Shown here: positions 43,936 through 55,057 of the stretch, one piece after another | Layout of the letters: the number at the start of each line of letters is the position of its first letter | How positions within the stretch are numbered: the stretch's first letter is position 1 | Assembly (NCBI GenBank): GCA_018398815.1 | Contig: CM031603.1 | Coordinates: forward strand, 1-64,000 | DNA: 64,000 nucleotides | Source: Conus ventricosus | Taxonomy: Eukaryota; Mollusca; Gastropoda; Neogastropoda; Conidae | Reading direction: 5' to 3' | The notes under the pieces: generated by a model | Database searches by the model: none | Seen by the model: only the letters and a program-made list of their open reading frames with translations | What the model was told of the DNA's origin: nothing | Position numbers and translations under genes: made by a program

Positions 43936-44129
43936 AGGTGGTGAACTACTGGGAAAGTGCACCCCAAAGAACTCTCAGCTGGACTGGAATGTGACTTACA
44001 ACCTGTGTTTGAATCAGATTTTTCTTCAGATTTGCATATGACCTCCTACCCCTGAGAGTGCATCATATCTGAGCAAGCACACAGCATCACATGCCCTGAG
44101 CTCTTGCAAAGCGGGTAAACCAGGGAATG
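43936..44129. other. Unique spacer
   Basis: Unique sequence between arrays; no gene signal. Confidence 0.5.
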
Positions 44130-44940
44130 AACCACAAAGGATTAACCAGAGCTTGAAGTCTCACACAGAGAAATTTAAAACACAAAGGAAATGACCCAGA
44201 GCTTGAAGTCGTCACACAGAGAATTAACACACAAAGGACTGACCCCGAGCTTGAAGTTTATCACCCAGGGAATGGACACCCCAAAGGATAACCCAGAGCT
44301 TGAAGTCGTCACACAGAGAATTAACACACAAAGGACTGACCAGAGCTTGAAGTCATCACCCAGGGAATGAACACACAAAGGATTAACCCAGAGCTTGAAG
44401 CGTCACACAGAGAATTAACACACAAAGGACTGACCCAGAGCTTGAAGTCGTCACAAGAGAATTAACACACAAAGGATGACCAGAGCTTGAAGTCGTCACA
44501 CAGAGAATTAACACACAAAGGACTAACCCCGAGCTTGAAGTCATCACACAGAGAATGAAACACAAAGGACTGACCCAGAGCTTGAAGTCATCACACAGAG
44601 AATTAACACACAAAGGACTGACCCCGAGTTGAAGTCGTCACACAGAGAATTAACACACAAAGGACTGACCAGAGCTTGAAGTCGTCACACAGAGAATTAA
44701 CACAGAAAGGACTAACCCGAGCTTAATTCATCACACAGAGAATTAACACACAAAGGACTGACCCAGAGCTTAAATTTATCACACAGAGAATTAACACACA
44801 AAGGACTGACCCCGAGCTTAATTCATCACACAGAGAATTAACACCCCAAAGGAAATGACCCCGAGCTTAATTCATCCACAGGGAATGAACACACAAAGGA
44901 CTGACCCAGAGCTTAATTCATCACACAGGGAAATGAACAA
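44130..44940. repeat. 48-bp minisatellite, about 16 copies
   Basis: Units read CACAAAGGACTGACCCAGAG, CTTGAAGTCGTCACACAGAG, AATTAACA. The right third has the variant CTTAATTCATCACACAG. Confidence 0.95.
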
Positions 44941-45404
44941 CCAGAGGAGACACCAGGCGCAGGAGGCCCCATACCATGACTTGGTGCACCTGCGACTGCA
45001 CACTAGGGGCGCCAGGTTCCCTGGCAGGGTGGGGAAAGGGAGGGAAACACCGCCCAGAGATCATCAGGCGGAGTGGCTGGAGACCAATCACAGCGCTCCA
45101 CTCCAGCTTCTTGAAAATAACGATTCTCAGTGAACTCACTGTGCCAAACGAAAGCAGGCAGAAGCAGCTCACATCCACAAGACTGCGATCTATGCCAGTC
45201 CAGGGGCGCCTGAGAGAGGTCTGGCTTCCAGGCCCCAGTCCCTGCCCAGAGGGGTTTGGAGCAAAGGGGGGATTTGCGGGCCCTCTTCGCCTTTGACCTC
45301 ATGGCACCCCGGGGGGGATTTCAGGTCAGAAGTGGCCAGGGCCCCCGAGGAAGGGCCCGAGGAAAGCTGCAAGGAATGTCCAGCTGGTTTGTGGTTAACT
45401 CTTT
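44941..45404. other. Unique GC-richer sequence
   Basis: Frames of 80-105 codons exist on both strands but show no family signature or splice pattern I can defend. No repeat seen. Confidence 0.5.
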
Positions 45405-45830
45405 CCCTCCCAACCCGGGTTTCCCGGTTTGCAGAAACCTCCCCTTTCCTTTCCCTGCACCCCAAAAACCCGGGGCAGCAAAAAATTTCCCCCCTTTCCT
45501 TCTGCACCCTGGAAAATCGGTTCTTGGGGGTAGCGCTTTGAATTCACGCGAGTGCGTAATCGGCTCACGTCACGACCAGGTCGTCGCGCGGCATTTGTTT
45601 ATGAAGGGAAAATGGATGCCAGGGGCCCCCTTTCAGAGTGGGACAGTGGGTCGCCGCTCTATTTTGGCCGGTTTGCTACTGCACACGGGGCCCAGTCCTT
45701 ATTTTTAACCTTCTTTGTTTTTCTCTAAAAAATCCAGGAATAAAGGGGAAATACTCGTATTATAAGTTTTTAGGAAAAAGAGGAAAGTAATGGTTCGAAA
45801 AAAAGTGGAAATAAAAAGGTTTTAAATGGG
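45405..45830. repeat. Dispersed repeat 2, copy B (single internal unit)
   Basis: Counterpart of 33545-34200. It contains AACCCGGGTTTCCCGGTTTG, GCGCTTTGAATTCACGCGAG, one copy of the internal ~60-bp unit at about 45640-45690 (TATTTTGGCCGGTTTGCTAC), and AGGAATAAAGGGGAAATAC. Sequence is cleaner here than in copy A. Confidence 0.65.
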
Positions 45831-46379
45831 AGGATGTGTTAAGGGGTTTAAAATTTCCCCAACAGTCCCAGAGGGGGAAAGGGGTTTTTTGGGGCCAGAC
45901 AAATCCGTCTCCAACCCGGTTTGGCATGAGGACCCCGTCCAGGGGCTGCGGGTTTCAAACCCCTGCAGTGTCACGTGTAAAAGGGGAAACAGGATCGCAG
46001 CACAGCTCCGGAATCATAAACTGGATGGGGCCCCTCCCCCCTTCAGTGTAATACGTTCAGTCCCCAAAAAAACACTTTCTGAAAGGGGTGGGTGGGGGGG
46101 AGGGGGGTTGGGGGGGGGGGTTTGGGGGAGGGGGGTTGGGGGGGGGGGGGGGCCTTTTTCTGTTTTTAAAAGGGCTTTGCTGTTTCCCGTTTTTTTCCCG
46201 AGTTTCTTCCTGCTCACTGTTGGGACTCTGTGAGAAGGAGGAGAGCTGACTGAAACCCTTTTTTAGGGTTTATGTTAGTATGTTGTGTACCCAAAGGTGA
46301 GAGAAACGCGGTTTAAATATGTCAAATTCACACCTTTTTTCACATTTAAGGGGTTCAAAAAAGAAAATCTTTGACACAG
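45831..46379. other. Low-quality consensus with G runs
   Basis: G runs dominate 46089-46153. Nothing coding can be supported. Confidence 0.5.
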
Positions 46380-47570
46380 TTTTTACTGATGGGGACGCAC
46401 AGCAGTCCCTTAAACGGTCCCGATATAGAAATCACACACCCTGACCTCTGAAAACTCCAAAATCACCATGGGCATCTAATTCAGAGTCACACCCATGACC
46501 CCTGAATCCACTCTCCTGAAAACTAATTTTGCGTCACACACTTTGAACCTTTTTGGAAACCCCCATCACCAAAGGAAAATTACTTTCAAACAGTCAACAC
46601 TGTGACCCCCTGAAATCCACTCACCCAAAACATTACATACAAGCGTCACACACTGTGAAAATCTGGGAAATCCCATAAACCCGACATTAATCAGCAGTAA
46701 AAACACTGTGACCTTGAAATCCCCCAAACACCCAAGAAATTTACATTTCAGCGTCACACACTGTGGGCCTTTGAACGCCATTTCACCAAGACATTTACAT
46801 AAACAGTCACACAACTGTGACCTCTGAACTCCCCCTCCCCATAAAATCTACCTACAGCGTCCAAAACTGTGACCCCTTTAAAAATCCACATCACCCAAAA
46901 CATTAAAAATACAGCAGTCACACACTGTGACCTCTGAACCCCCACTCACCATGAATTACTTTCGCAGTCAAACACTGTGACCTCTGGAAAACCCCCATCA
47001 CCATGACATCTTAAAAACGAGTCCCCACACTTGGGGACCTTGAACTCCACATACCAAGGGAAAACAAAATACAGCATACACACAAAGGGGACCTTAGAAT
47101 CCACATCAACCAAGGGCTTTAATACAGCAGTCAAAAACTGTGACCTCTGAATCCAAAATCACCCAAAAACCCCCCCCCCCCCCCCTTTTACTTTCAGCAG
47201 TTTACACTACACTGTGACCTTGAAAATCCAAAATTTACCCAAGAAATTTTACAAAACAGCAGGGCACCCCGTGACCTTGAACTTTCCCTATACCCCGACA
47301 TTTCATACAGCAGTCAACCAAAACTTTTTGACCCCTGAAATCCACATCAATGGGGTTACATACAGCAGTCCCACACACGGGGACCCTCTGAACTCCACCA
47401 CCAAGACCCTTTTTTTACAGCCGTCACACACCTGTGACCCCCTGAAATCCCCCATCACCTTTAGTTTTACATGCAGCAGTCCACAAAACTGGGACCTTGA
47501 ACTTTCCCCATCACCAAAGACTTTTCATACAGCAGTCACCCCACACTGTGACCCCTAAATCCACCGGGGG
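46380..47570. repeat. ~52-bp minisatellite in low-quality consensus, about 22 copies
   Basis: CAGCAGTCACACACTGTGAC, CTCTGAACTCCACATCACCA and ACATTACATA recur about every 52 bp with heavy homopolymer corruption. A C run of about 18 lies at 47170-47187. Confidence 0.88.
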
Positions 47571-47629
47571 TCTGCCATGCCGGACACTGGCCGACCCCGG
47601 GTCTTCAGCAAAAAACTTTGGGCACTCAC

Positions 47630-47715
47630 CTCCTCTGGGGGCTCGCTGGTCAGCGTGACCAGGTCAGGTAGCGCGTACCATGATGACCCAAAACCCCCCA
47701 GCAGGGTGGCATTGG
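47630..47715 (-). CDS. SERINC family protein, internal exon
   Basis: On the minus strand the sequence encodes, across two single-base deletions, a SERINC helix-end motif: VIMV, YLTWS, then ALTSEPPEE. This is followed by a canonical donor GAG|GTGAGT at 47624-47629. The YLTWSA(L/M)(T/S)NEP stretch is a conserved feature of SERINC/TMS1 proteins and lies N-terminal to the [10 protein letters not shown] exon found at 8142 and 54519. The left part is damaged (GGGGGGTTTTGGG replaces the expected codons), so the acceptor cannot be placed. The exon after this one (lumenal loop and next helix) was not found in the window. Confidence 0.8.
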
Positions 47716-49235
47716 GGTTACCTGTCAAAAAGTGCACCACTGGGGGTTTCCCGTTAACAGTACACACCCTGGGGTTACCTGTAAAAAGTCCCCCCCTGGG
47801 GGGTTTCCCGTCAACATACACACCCTGGGGGTTATGTCAACAAGGGACACAATGGGGGGTTTCCCGTCAAAAGTGCCCCACACTGGGGGTTACCCGTCCA
47901 GTGCAACACTGGGGGTTTCCTGTCAACGTGCACACACTGGGGGGTTTCCCCGTCACCGTTCACACAATGGGGTTACCCGTCAACAATACACACATGGGGG
48001 GTTTTTTTTCAACAGTGCACACATGGGGGGGTTTTCTGCCAAAAGTACACCAAAAAGGGGGGAACCCGGGCAACAGTGCACACATGGGGGGCCCGTCAAC
48101 AGTACACCCCACTGGGGGGTTTCCGGGCAAACCCCGTGCCCCAAATGGGGTGGGTTTCCTGTCAACCCGTAAAACACACTGGGGTTACCTTTTTAAAAAT
48201 TCACACACTGGGTTACCGGGCAACCCGTACACCCCACCCATGGGCAAGGGGCTACACACTGGGGGTTACCTGTCCAAAAAGTAACACCCCCTGGGGGTTA
48301 AGGGAAAAGTACCAAACCCCGGGGTTACCCTTTTAAAAAATACACACACAGATGACAAAGGTCTGCATTGGGGTTACCCGTCAAAAAAGTACACCACTGG
48401 GGGGGGTTTCCTGTCAAAAAGTAACACACTGGGGTTTTCCTGTGAAAAGTAAACACATGGGACACAGGTTACCCCATGGGGTTACCGGGCAACAGTGAAC
48501 ACATGATGGACTGGTCTGGGATTTGGGGGAACCCCGTTAAAAAGTTACACCCACAATGAAACAGGTCTGATTGGGGTTACCTGTCAACACTTTTGACACC
48601 AAAGGTTTTGCGTTTTGGGGTTACTGTCAACGTACAACACGATGACCAAAAGGTCTGCATTGGGGGTTTCCCGTCAACAGAACACACACTGGGGTTACCT
48701 GTCAACAATACAAAACACTGGGGTTACCTGTCAACAGTGCACACACTGGGGTTACCTGTCAACAGTACCACACAAATGGGGGTACCTTTTCAACAGTGCA
48801 CACACTGGGGTTACCTGTCAACAGTACACACACTGGGGGTTTCCTGTCAACCCCGTGCACAACACTGGGGTTACCTGTCAACCATACACACACTGGGGTT
48901 ACCTGTCCCAAAAATACACACACTGGTTACCTGTCAACAGTACACAACACCGATGACACAGGTCTACACACTGGGTTACCTGTCAACAGTACACACACTG
49001 GGGTTACCTGTACACAGTACACACACTGGGGTTACCTGTCAACAGTACACCCCACAGATGACCAAGGTCTGCATTGGGGTTACCTGTCAACAGTACACAC
49101 ACGGGGGTTACCTGTCAACAGTACACACACTGGGGTTACCCGTGACAGTACACACACTGATGACACAGGTCTACACACTGGGTACCTGTCAACAGTGAAC
49201 ACACTGAATGACACATGGTCTGCATTGGGTGTAAA
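47716..49235. repeat. 28-bp minisatellite, about 50 copies, running into the gap
   Basis: Units read GGGGTTACCTGTCAACAGTA then CACACACT, with occasional GATGACACAGGTCTGCATT inserts near 48350, 48640, 49070 and 49210. Quality is poor before about 48650 and better afterwards. The array is cut by the N gap. Confidence 0.93.
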
Positions 49236-50235
49236 NNNNNNNNNNNNNNNNNNNNNNNNNNNNNNNNNNNNNNNNNNNNNNNNNNNNNNNNNNNNNNNNN
49301 NNNNNNNNNNNNNNNNNNNNNNNNNNNNNNNNNNNNNNNNNNNNNNNNNNNNNNNNNNNNNNNNNNNNNNNNNNNNNNNNNNNNNNNNNNNNNNNNNNNN
49401 NNNNNNNNNNNNNNNNNNNNNNNNNNNNNNNNNNNNNNNNNNNNNNNNNNNNNNNNNNNNNNNNNNNNNNNNNNNNNNNNNNNNNNNNNNNNNNNNNNNN
49501 NNNNNNNNNNNNNNNNNNNNNNNNNNNNNNNNNNNNNNNNNNNNNNNNNNNNNNNNNNNNNNNNNNNNNNNNNNNNNNNNNNNNNNNNNNNNNNNNNNNN
49601 NNNNNNNNNNNNNNNNNNNNNNNNNNNNNNNNNNNNNNNNNNNNNNNNNNNNNNNNNNNNNNNNNNNNNNNNNNNNNNNNNNNNNNNNNNNNNNNNNNNN
49701 NNNNNNNNNNNNNNNNNNNNNNNNNNNNNNNNNNNNNNNNNNNNNNNNNNNNNNNNNNNNNNNNNNNNNNNNNNNNNNNNNNNNNNNNNNNNNNNNNNNN
49801 NNNNNNNNNNNNNNNNNNNNNNNNNNNNNNNNNNNNNNNNNNNNNNNNNNNNNNNNNNNNNNNNNNNNNNNNNNNNNNNNNNNNNNNNNNNNNNNNNNNN
49901 NNNNNNNNNNNNNNNNNNNNNNNNNNNNNNNNNNNNNNNNNNNNNNNNNNNNNNNNNNNNNNNNNNNNNNNNNNNNNNNNNNNNNNNNNNNNNNNNNNNN
50001 NNNNNNNNNNNNNNNNNNNNNNNNNNNNNNNNNNNNNNNNNNNNNNNNNNNNNNNNNNNNNNNNNNNNNNNNNNNNNNNNNNNNNNNNNNNNNNNNNNNN
50101 NNNNNNNNNNNNNNNNNNNNNNNNNNNNNNNNNNNNNNNNNNNNNNNNNNNNNNNNNNNNNNNNNNNNNNNNNNNNNNNNNNNNNNNNNNNNNNNNNNNN
50201 NNNNNNNNNNNNNNNNNNNNNNNNNNNNNNNNNNN
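49236..50235. other. Scaffold gap, exactly 1000 N
   Basis: The run of N has a round length of 1000, typical of a scaffolding placeholder rather than a measured gap. Frames that span it are meaningless. Confidence 0.99.
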
Positions 50236-52600
50236 AGTATAGTTCTGGTGAAGGAAAACAGATAATTTTCTTTATAATATACATCTGTATCATCATCATC
50301 TATAACTGATATATAAATGAAATATAACCTTGGCCTTCACATCTTACTCACTGCTGTCATTTCACTTCTAAGCAACAATGTCAACCTGTCCTTCGTAAAC
50401 AATTACAACAATGTCACTGTAAATCGATCAAAATCAAATGCGTTTTTCTAAATTTGTGATAAAAAAAAAAAACCACCTTAAAAAGCTTTTGAACAAATTT
50501 GACAAAAGCAAGAATATACAGGTCTAAATCACTTCAAATATTGTTGTTGCCTTTAAAGGTTTAATGACTACACATAACTCCAAAAGACTTCTGTCATGGA
50601 TGTTGTTTACAGCCAGGTGGACCACAAAGGGCTGTGTCATGTCTGCCTTCAAAGGATGACACAAACAAAATCATAAATGAAAACAAAATTGCACAAAAGA
50701 ACAATGGCACCGAGCAAAGCACCAGGAATAACAAAAAGATCACGTCCTTGAAACAACCATGCCCACCATCTTGTTAAAACACAACGAATGGAGTCCACAA
50801 AACAACATCATTAGTTTTAAAATACAATGTGTCCATAAAAAAATCAGGAAATAAATGTCACATGAGTGGAGACTCAAAGAGAAGTATGCACATGCATTAA
50901 ACAGACTGAACTGTAGCTGAGAATCAGTGTAAAAATAAAATTACATCACTTGCATAAAAGTGACATGTGCATATTTTAAAAAGAAATGCCATCTTCACAG
51001 AAATAATTACCAGAAGAGGGGAGACAGGCGGAGGAAATGGAATGGAGGGGGGGGGGGGGAGGATGAAGGGAGGGAGTGGAGGGTGAGAAAGAGAGTGGTG
51101 AGAAAGAAGGACAAAAGTGAAAGAGTAAGAGGACGAAAATATGTTTTTCTATCGATAAATGTTACCTTCATAAAAGCCTGCCATGTGAGCGTGTGTACAT
51201 GTGTGTGTATCTATGTGTGATGTAGTTCTGTGTCAAAAGGCTGCCATGTGAGCGTGTGTACATGTGTGTGTATCTATGTGTAGTGTAGTTCTGCGTCAAA
51301 AGGCTGCCGTGTTGAGCATGTGTACATGTGTGTGTATCTATGTGTGAGTGTAGTTCTGCGTCAAAAGGCTGCCGTGTGAGCATGTGTACATGTGTGTGTA
51401 TCTATGTGTGACTGTAGTTCTGCGTCAAAAGGCAATGCACTAAGATGGCCGCCCTACAAAGTCCTGGTTGAACCATGGCAGTGCAAAGAAAAAAATATTC
51501 TGACGAGGAGAAGGACATGTTGGAGCCATGACCTGGATGCGCTGGCCCCCTGAGAGTGCAAGGAGTTCAGGGCCAAAAACATTGTCTGGGGGCTCTTCTC
51601 TGAAGACCTTCTGCTATCAAACTCTCCCTCAGAGTGCAAGGAGTTCAGGGCCAAACTCTTGTCTGAGGGGCGTCTTCTCTGAACACCTTCTGCTGTCAAA
51701 CTTTCCCTCAGAGTGCAAGGAATTCAGGGCCAAAACTCTTGTCTGAGGGGCCTCTTCTCTGAAGACCTGCTGTCAAACTCTCCCAAGGGTTTCTTTCTAC
51801 TTTTCTGTTCTAAGCTGGTATCTTCAATGACCTCTTGTCCTTTAAGGCGTGGATCTACCACACAACATGTAAAACAGAAATGACACCAACTGGTGTTCCC
51901 TGGTACAGGAAAGCAGCCCCAAATGAAATGACAAGGACCACTTGTTGCGTCATGTCAAGCAGACAGAGAAATGCTGCTGTCGTCACACTGAGCTGAATGT
52001 GGAGAGTACAGAACATAAGGCAATCAACATGAATGTGATGGAGCAGCCACAGGTCACATGTGACATGTCATTCTGAATAAAGGAGAAAAGATCTGCCAAC
52101 ATAGATACACGGTTGAGGGCAGACAATGTGGCTAACAGACTTCTATTTAGGAAAAAAGGCACAATGCAAAACTCATACATTTGTGTGTGACTGTATGTGT
52201 GAACGCGTGTGTGTATGGATATGCATACATGCGTGCTTGTGTGTTAATCAGTGTTCCTCACTGACACCCATGACCTTTGTCCCTGTGACCTAGGTAAAGT
52301 TCACTGACACCCATGACCTTTGTCCCTGTGACCTAGGTAAAGTTCACTGACACCCATGACCTTTGTCCCTGTGACCTAGGTAAAGTGTACAGAGCTCAGA
52401 TTGAAGAACAGCGCCCTGCAAGCTCCTGCTCTGTCATCATTGTAACTGCTGACGCAGGGGGAGGGGGGGGGGATATGTGGGTGTGCATGGAAGGGGGATG
52501 TAGTAGGGGGAGAGTGTGTGTGTGAGTGGTGTGGGTGTGTGTGTGTTTGGTGTGTGTGTGTGTGTGTGCATCTGTGTGTGTGTGTGTGTTGTGTGTGTGT

Positions 52601-52641
<41 letters not shown>

Positions 52642-53760
52642 TGTGGGACTGACCCAGAGAGGAATAAGATCCACCATGATGGTAGACTGCAGCTGATGCA
52701 TAGAGGAGTGAATTCCGCAGAGACTGCAGGACGATTCAGTGAGGAACAACCTGCACTTCAGCACTGCTTTGTGTGGTGCGGATGTCTGAGGAACAACCTG
52801 CACATTCAGCACTGCTTTGTGTGGCGCGGATGTCTGAGGAACAACCTGCACTACAGCACTGCTTTGTGTGGTGCGGATGTCTGAGGAACAACCTGCACTT
52901 CAGCACTGCTTTGTGGGTAGCGGATGTCTGAGAACAACCCACATCGCCTGCTTTGTGTGTGCTGATGTCTGCTGTTTGGATGTCTGCTGAAGACACTGTG
53001 CATGAAACTTCACACTGTGTTCTGCTGTGTGCACTGAGCGTGTTTTGGCAAGGTGCGCCCTGAGGAAGGACCAAACACGCTGCCACTACTGGCAATGTTA
53101 GTGCTTAGTTTAAACTAAGTTTCAAAAACCTTTGGCCATCCCAACCATCATAAGAAAAATGCACAGGTTTCTTTTTCCCTTTCAAACGTAAATCAGAGTA
53201 AAAGTTCACTTTCATTTCTCTCCTTTCCACTGCTAGAATACAACAAAACACTTTCACTGCTTCAGTTGATGTGGAAGGAACTTCAGCACACTTAAAAATG
53301 GGCACTTTCAGTAAGCGCTGAGTTTCTGAAAGCCTCTTTTGCAGGGAATCTGAGCAGCGGGTGTAAATCCATTCAACTGATAAGAGACAATAAGCCAAAC
53401 CCTCATCTCACTGCAATCATGAACACTTGAAAAAAACAAACTGACTTCAGTGAAACTGGATAACTGGTTAAATCAACTTCTGGTTGTTGTTGTTTGGTAA
53501 CTGCAGACTCAAACTTCTAAAAACAGAAAAAAAAAATCCTTGAGCAATGTAATAGGTTTAGAGACCGTAAGAGCCACCACAACAACCACCATCAAAAAAG
53601 CGGGAAAACCACCAGCAGACAACCACCATTAAAACAGCGGAACATCCACTAGCAACAACCACCATTAAAACAGCGGAACATCCACTAGCAGACAACCACC
53701 ATTAAACAGCGGAACATCCACCAGCAGACAACCACCAATTTAAAACAGCGTACATCCAAA

Positions 53761-54179
53761 TTACACCAAAACTCTGCCTCTCTCGTGAGGGGGAGCGAGA
53801 CTTTGACCTCTTTGATCCTCTGGACGCTGGACGCTCCGGGTTCCTGGCTGCGTGACCCAGAGCCTCCCGCGAGACCGACGTCATTGGCCGACCGGGTCAA
53901 TGATATAGCAGAGGGCTGCTTGGAGGAGGACGACAGTCGTCGCGGTGAAAGAACTGCATCCCCCTGACCTCTCTCGGTGCCCTCCACGTTGTCCCCGTTG
54001 CTGCCCCTGGTCGGGCCTCCTGAAGGGGTCTGCATGTGGGGGAAGGCCAGATTGCGGCCGAAGCCGAGGCGAGGGAAAGAAGAGTGTCCACAGTATAGAT
54101 GACACACACCCACTGGGCGCCATTGTTGACCCACACCGCCGCCCAGTTCAGCCAAAACGATTCAGGGCCCACCCCCTGT
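53761..54179 (-). CDS. SERINC family protein, last coding exon (copy 2)
   Basis: Same exon as 7310-7734, after the TTTCAG acceptor at 54180-54185. The splice-phase frame reads NWAAVWVNN, without the two extra bases of copy 1. A shift then follows into a single frame covering SSFPRLGFGRNLAFPHM and the Ser/Arg-rich tail (RRLSSSSKQPSAISLTRSAN). The frame is lost again near 53870, where copy 1 has CGACGACCTGACG and this copy CGAGACCGACG. An extra C near 53767 removes the stop. The two copies carry different frameshifts and agree on the tail frame through most of its length. That supports the long C-terminus as genuine. Confidence 0.85.
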
Positions 54180-54518
54180 CTGAAAGTAGCAAACAAGTGC
54201 TGAGAAAGACCGATGGATGAATCTGCTCTGTGTGAACAATCAGAATCACAACACAAATTTTGTGTTGTAGACCGACTGATGAATGAATCTGCTGACAGTG
54301 AACAATCGGGAAACAATGTATGAAAAGCAATGTTGTAGAAAGAACGGTCACAGGCTAAAGAACAGAACAAGTATGTATGTCAACACACATGCACACAGGT
54401 ATGCACAGCGGGCGGATGCATGCACACACACACACACACACACCCCACACAGAATAAAAATACACACACACACACACAAAACACACACACACACACACAC
54501 ACACAGAGGAGGACCTAC

Positions 54519-54657
54519 CCGTACCAGTTGGTCAGCTCATCATGATGTAGAAGGCGGCCAGGAGGAAGACGAAGTGGAAGAAGGGTAAGGGATACACCAC
54601 GCCGTCCGACTCATTGTACACCACCTTCTGCCCCCCCAGCAGAAAAGGGGTTGTCGC
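54519..54657 (-). CDS. SERINC family protein, penultimate coding exon (copy 2)
   Basis: Counterpart of 8142-8280 with the same acceptor (CAG at 54658-54660) and donor (GTAGGT, 54513-54518) and the same overall length. It still encodes the [13 protein letters not shown] signature, but small compensating indels interrupt the frame (GTCAGCTCATC lacks one base; AGAAAAGGGG has one extra). These match neither selection nor clean pseudogene decay, and fit sequencing error best. Confidence 0.9.
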
Positions 54658-55057
54658 CTGACACACACACACACACCGCTCACACCATCAGCAACAAACA
54701 ACAACAACAACAACAAACAATCAGTGAAAATTGGACAGAGATAAAAACCCCAAGGGAGGCAATTTGCCTTATTTTGCTGAAGACAAAACTGGGGAAAGAG
54801 GGAAGGATGGCCAGAAAACGTAGGGAAGGAGAAAGGAAGCAGTTCTCCTTTCACGGTCGTGTGCAGACTTCTTTTCCTTTTCCACCGAGCTGTGCACCAC
54901 CCACCCCACCCTGACCTGACCTCACCACCCACCCCACTCTGACCTCACCATCCACCCCACCCTGACCTGACCTCACCACCCATCCCACCCTGGCCTCACC
55001 ACCCACCCCACCCTGACCTGACCTCACCACCCACCCCACTCTGACCTCACCATCCAC

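Larger units (their letters stand above)
50236..55057. repeat. Segmental copy 2 of about 3345-8700
   Basis: The order of every block matches copy 1: AT-rich unique DNA, G run (51047-51058), 63-bp array (about 51173-51432, 4 units), ~76-bp array (about 51556-51780, 3 units), 43-bp array (52258-52387), TG tract (52510-52640), 48-bp array (52742-52940), unique part, 37-bp array (53575-53750, 5 units), SERINC exons, and the C-rich array (54895-55057). Same orientation. Small indels are frequent, in both unique and repeat parts. Confidence 0.95.

Noticed and set aside
47214..49198. ORFs of 114-235 codons in the 52-bp and 28-bp arrays
   Set aside because: Repeat translations in corrupted consensus; none is shared between frames with conserved motifs.
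48796..50309. Very long ORFs (364-489 codons) across 49236-50235
   Set aside because: They run through 1000 N placeholders, so their length has no meaning.
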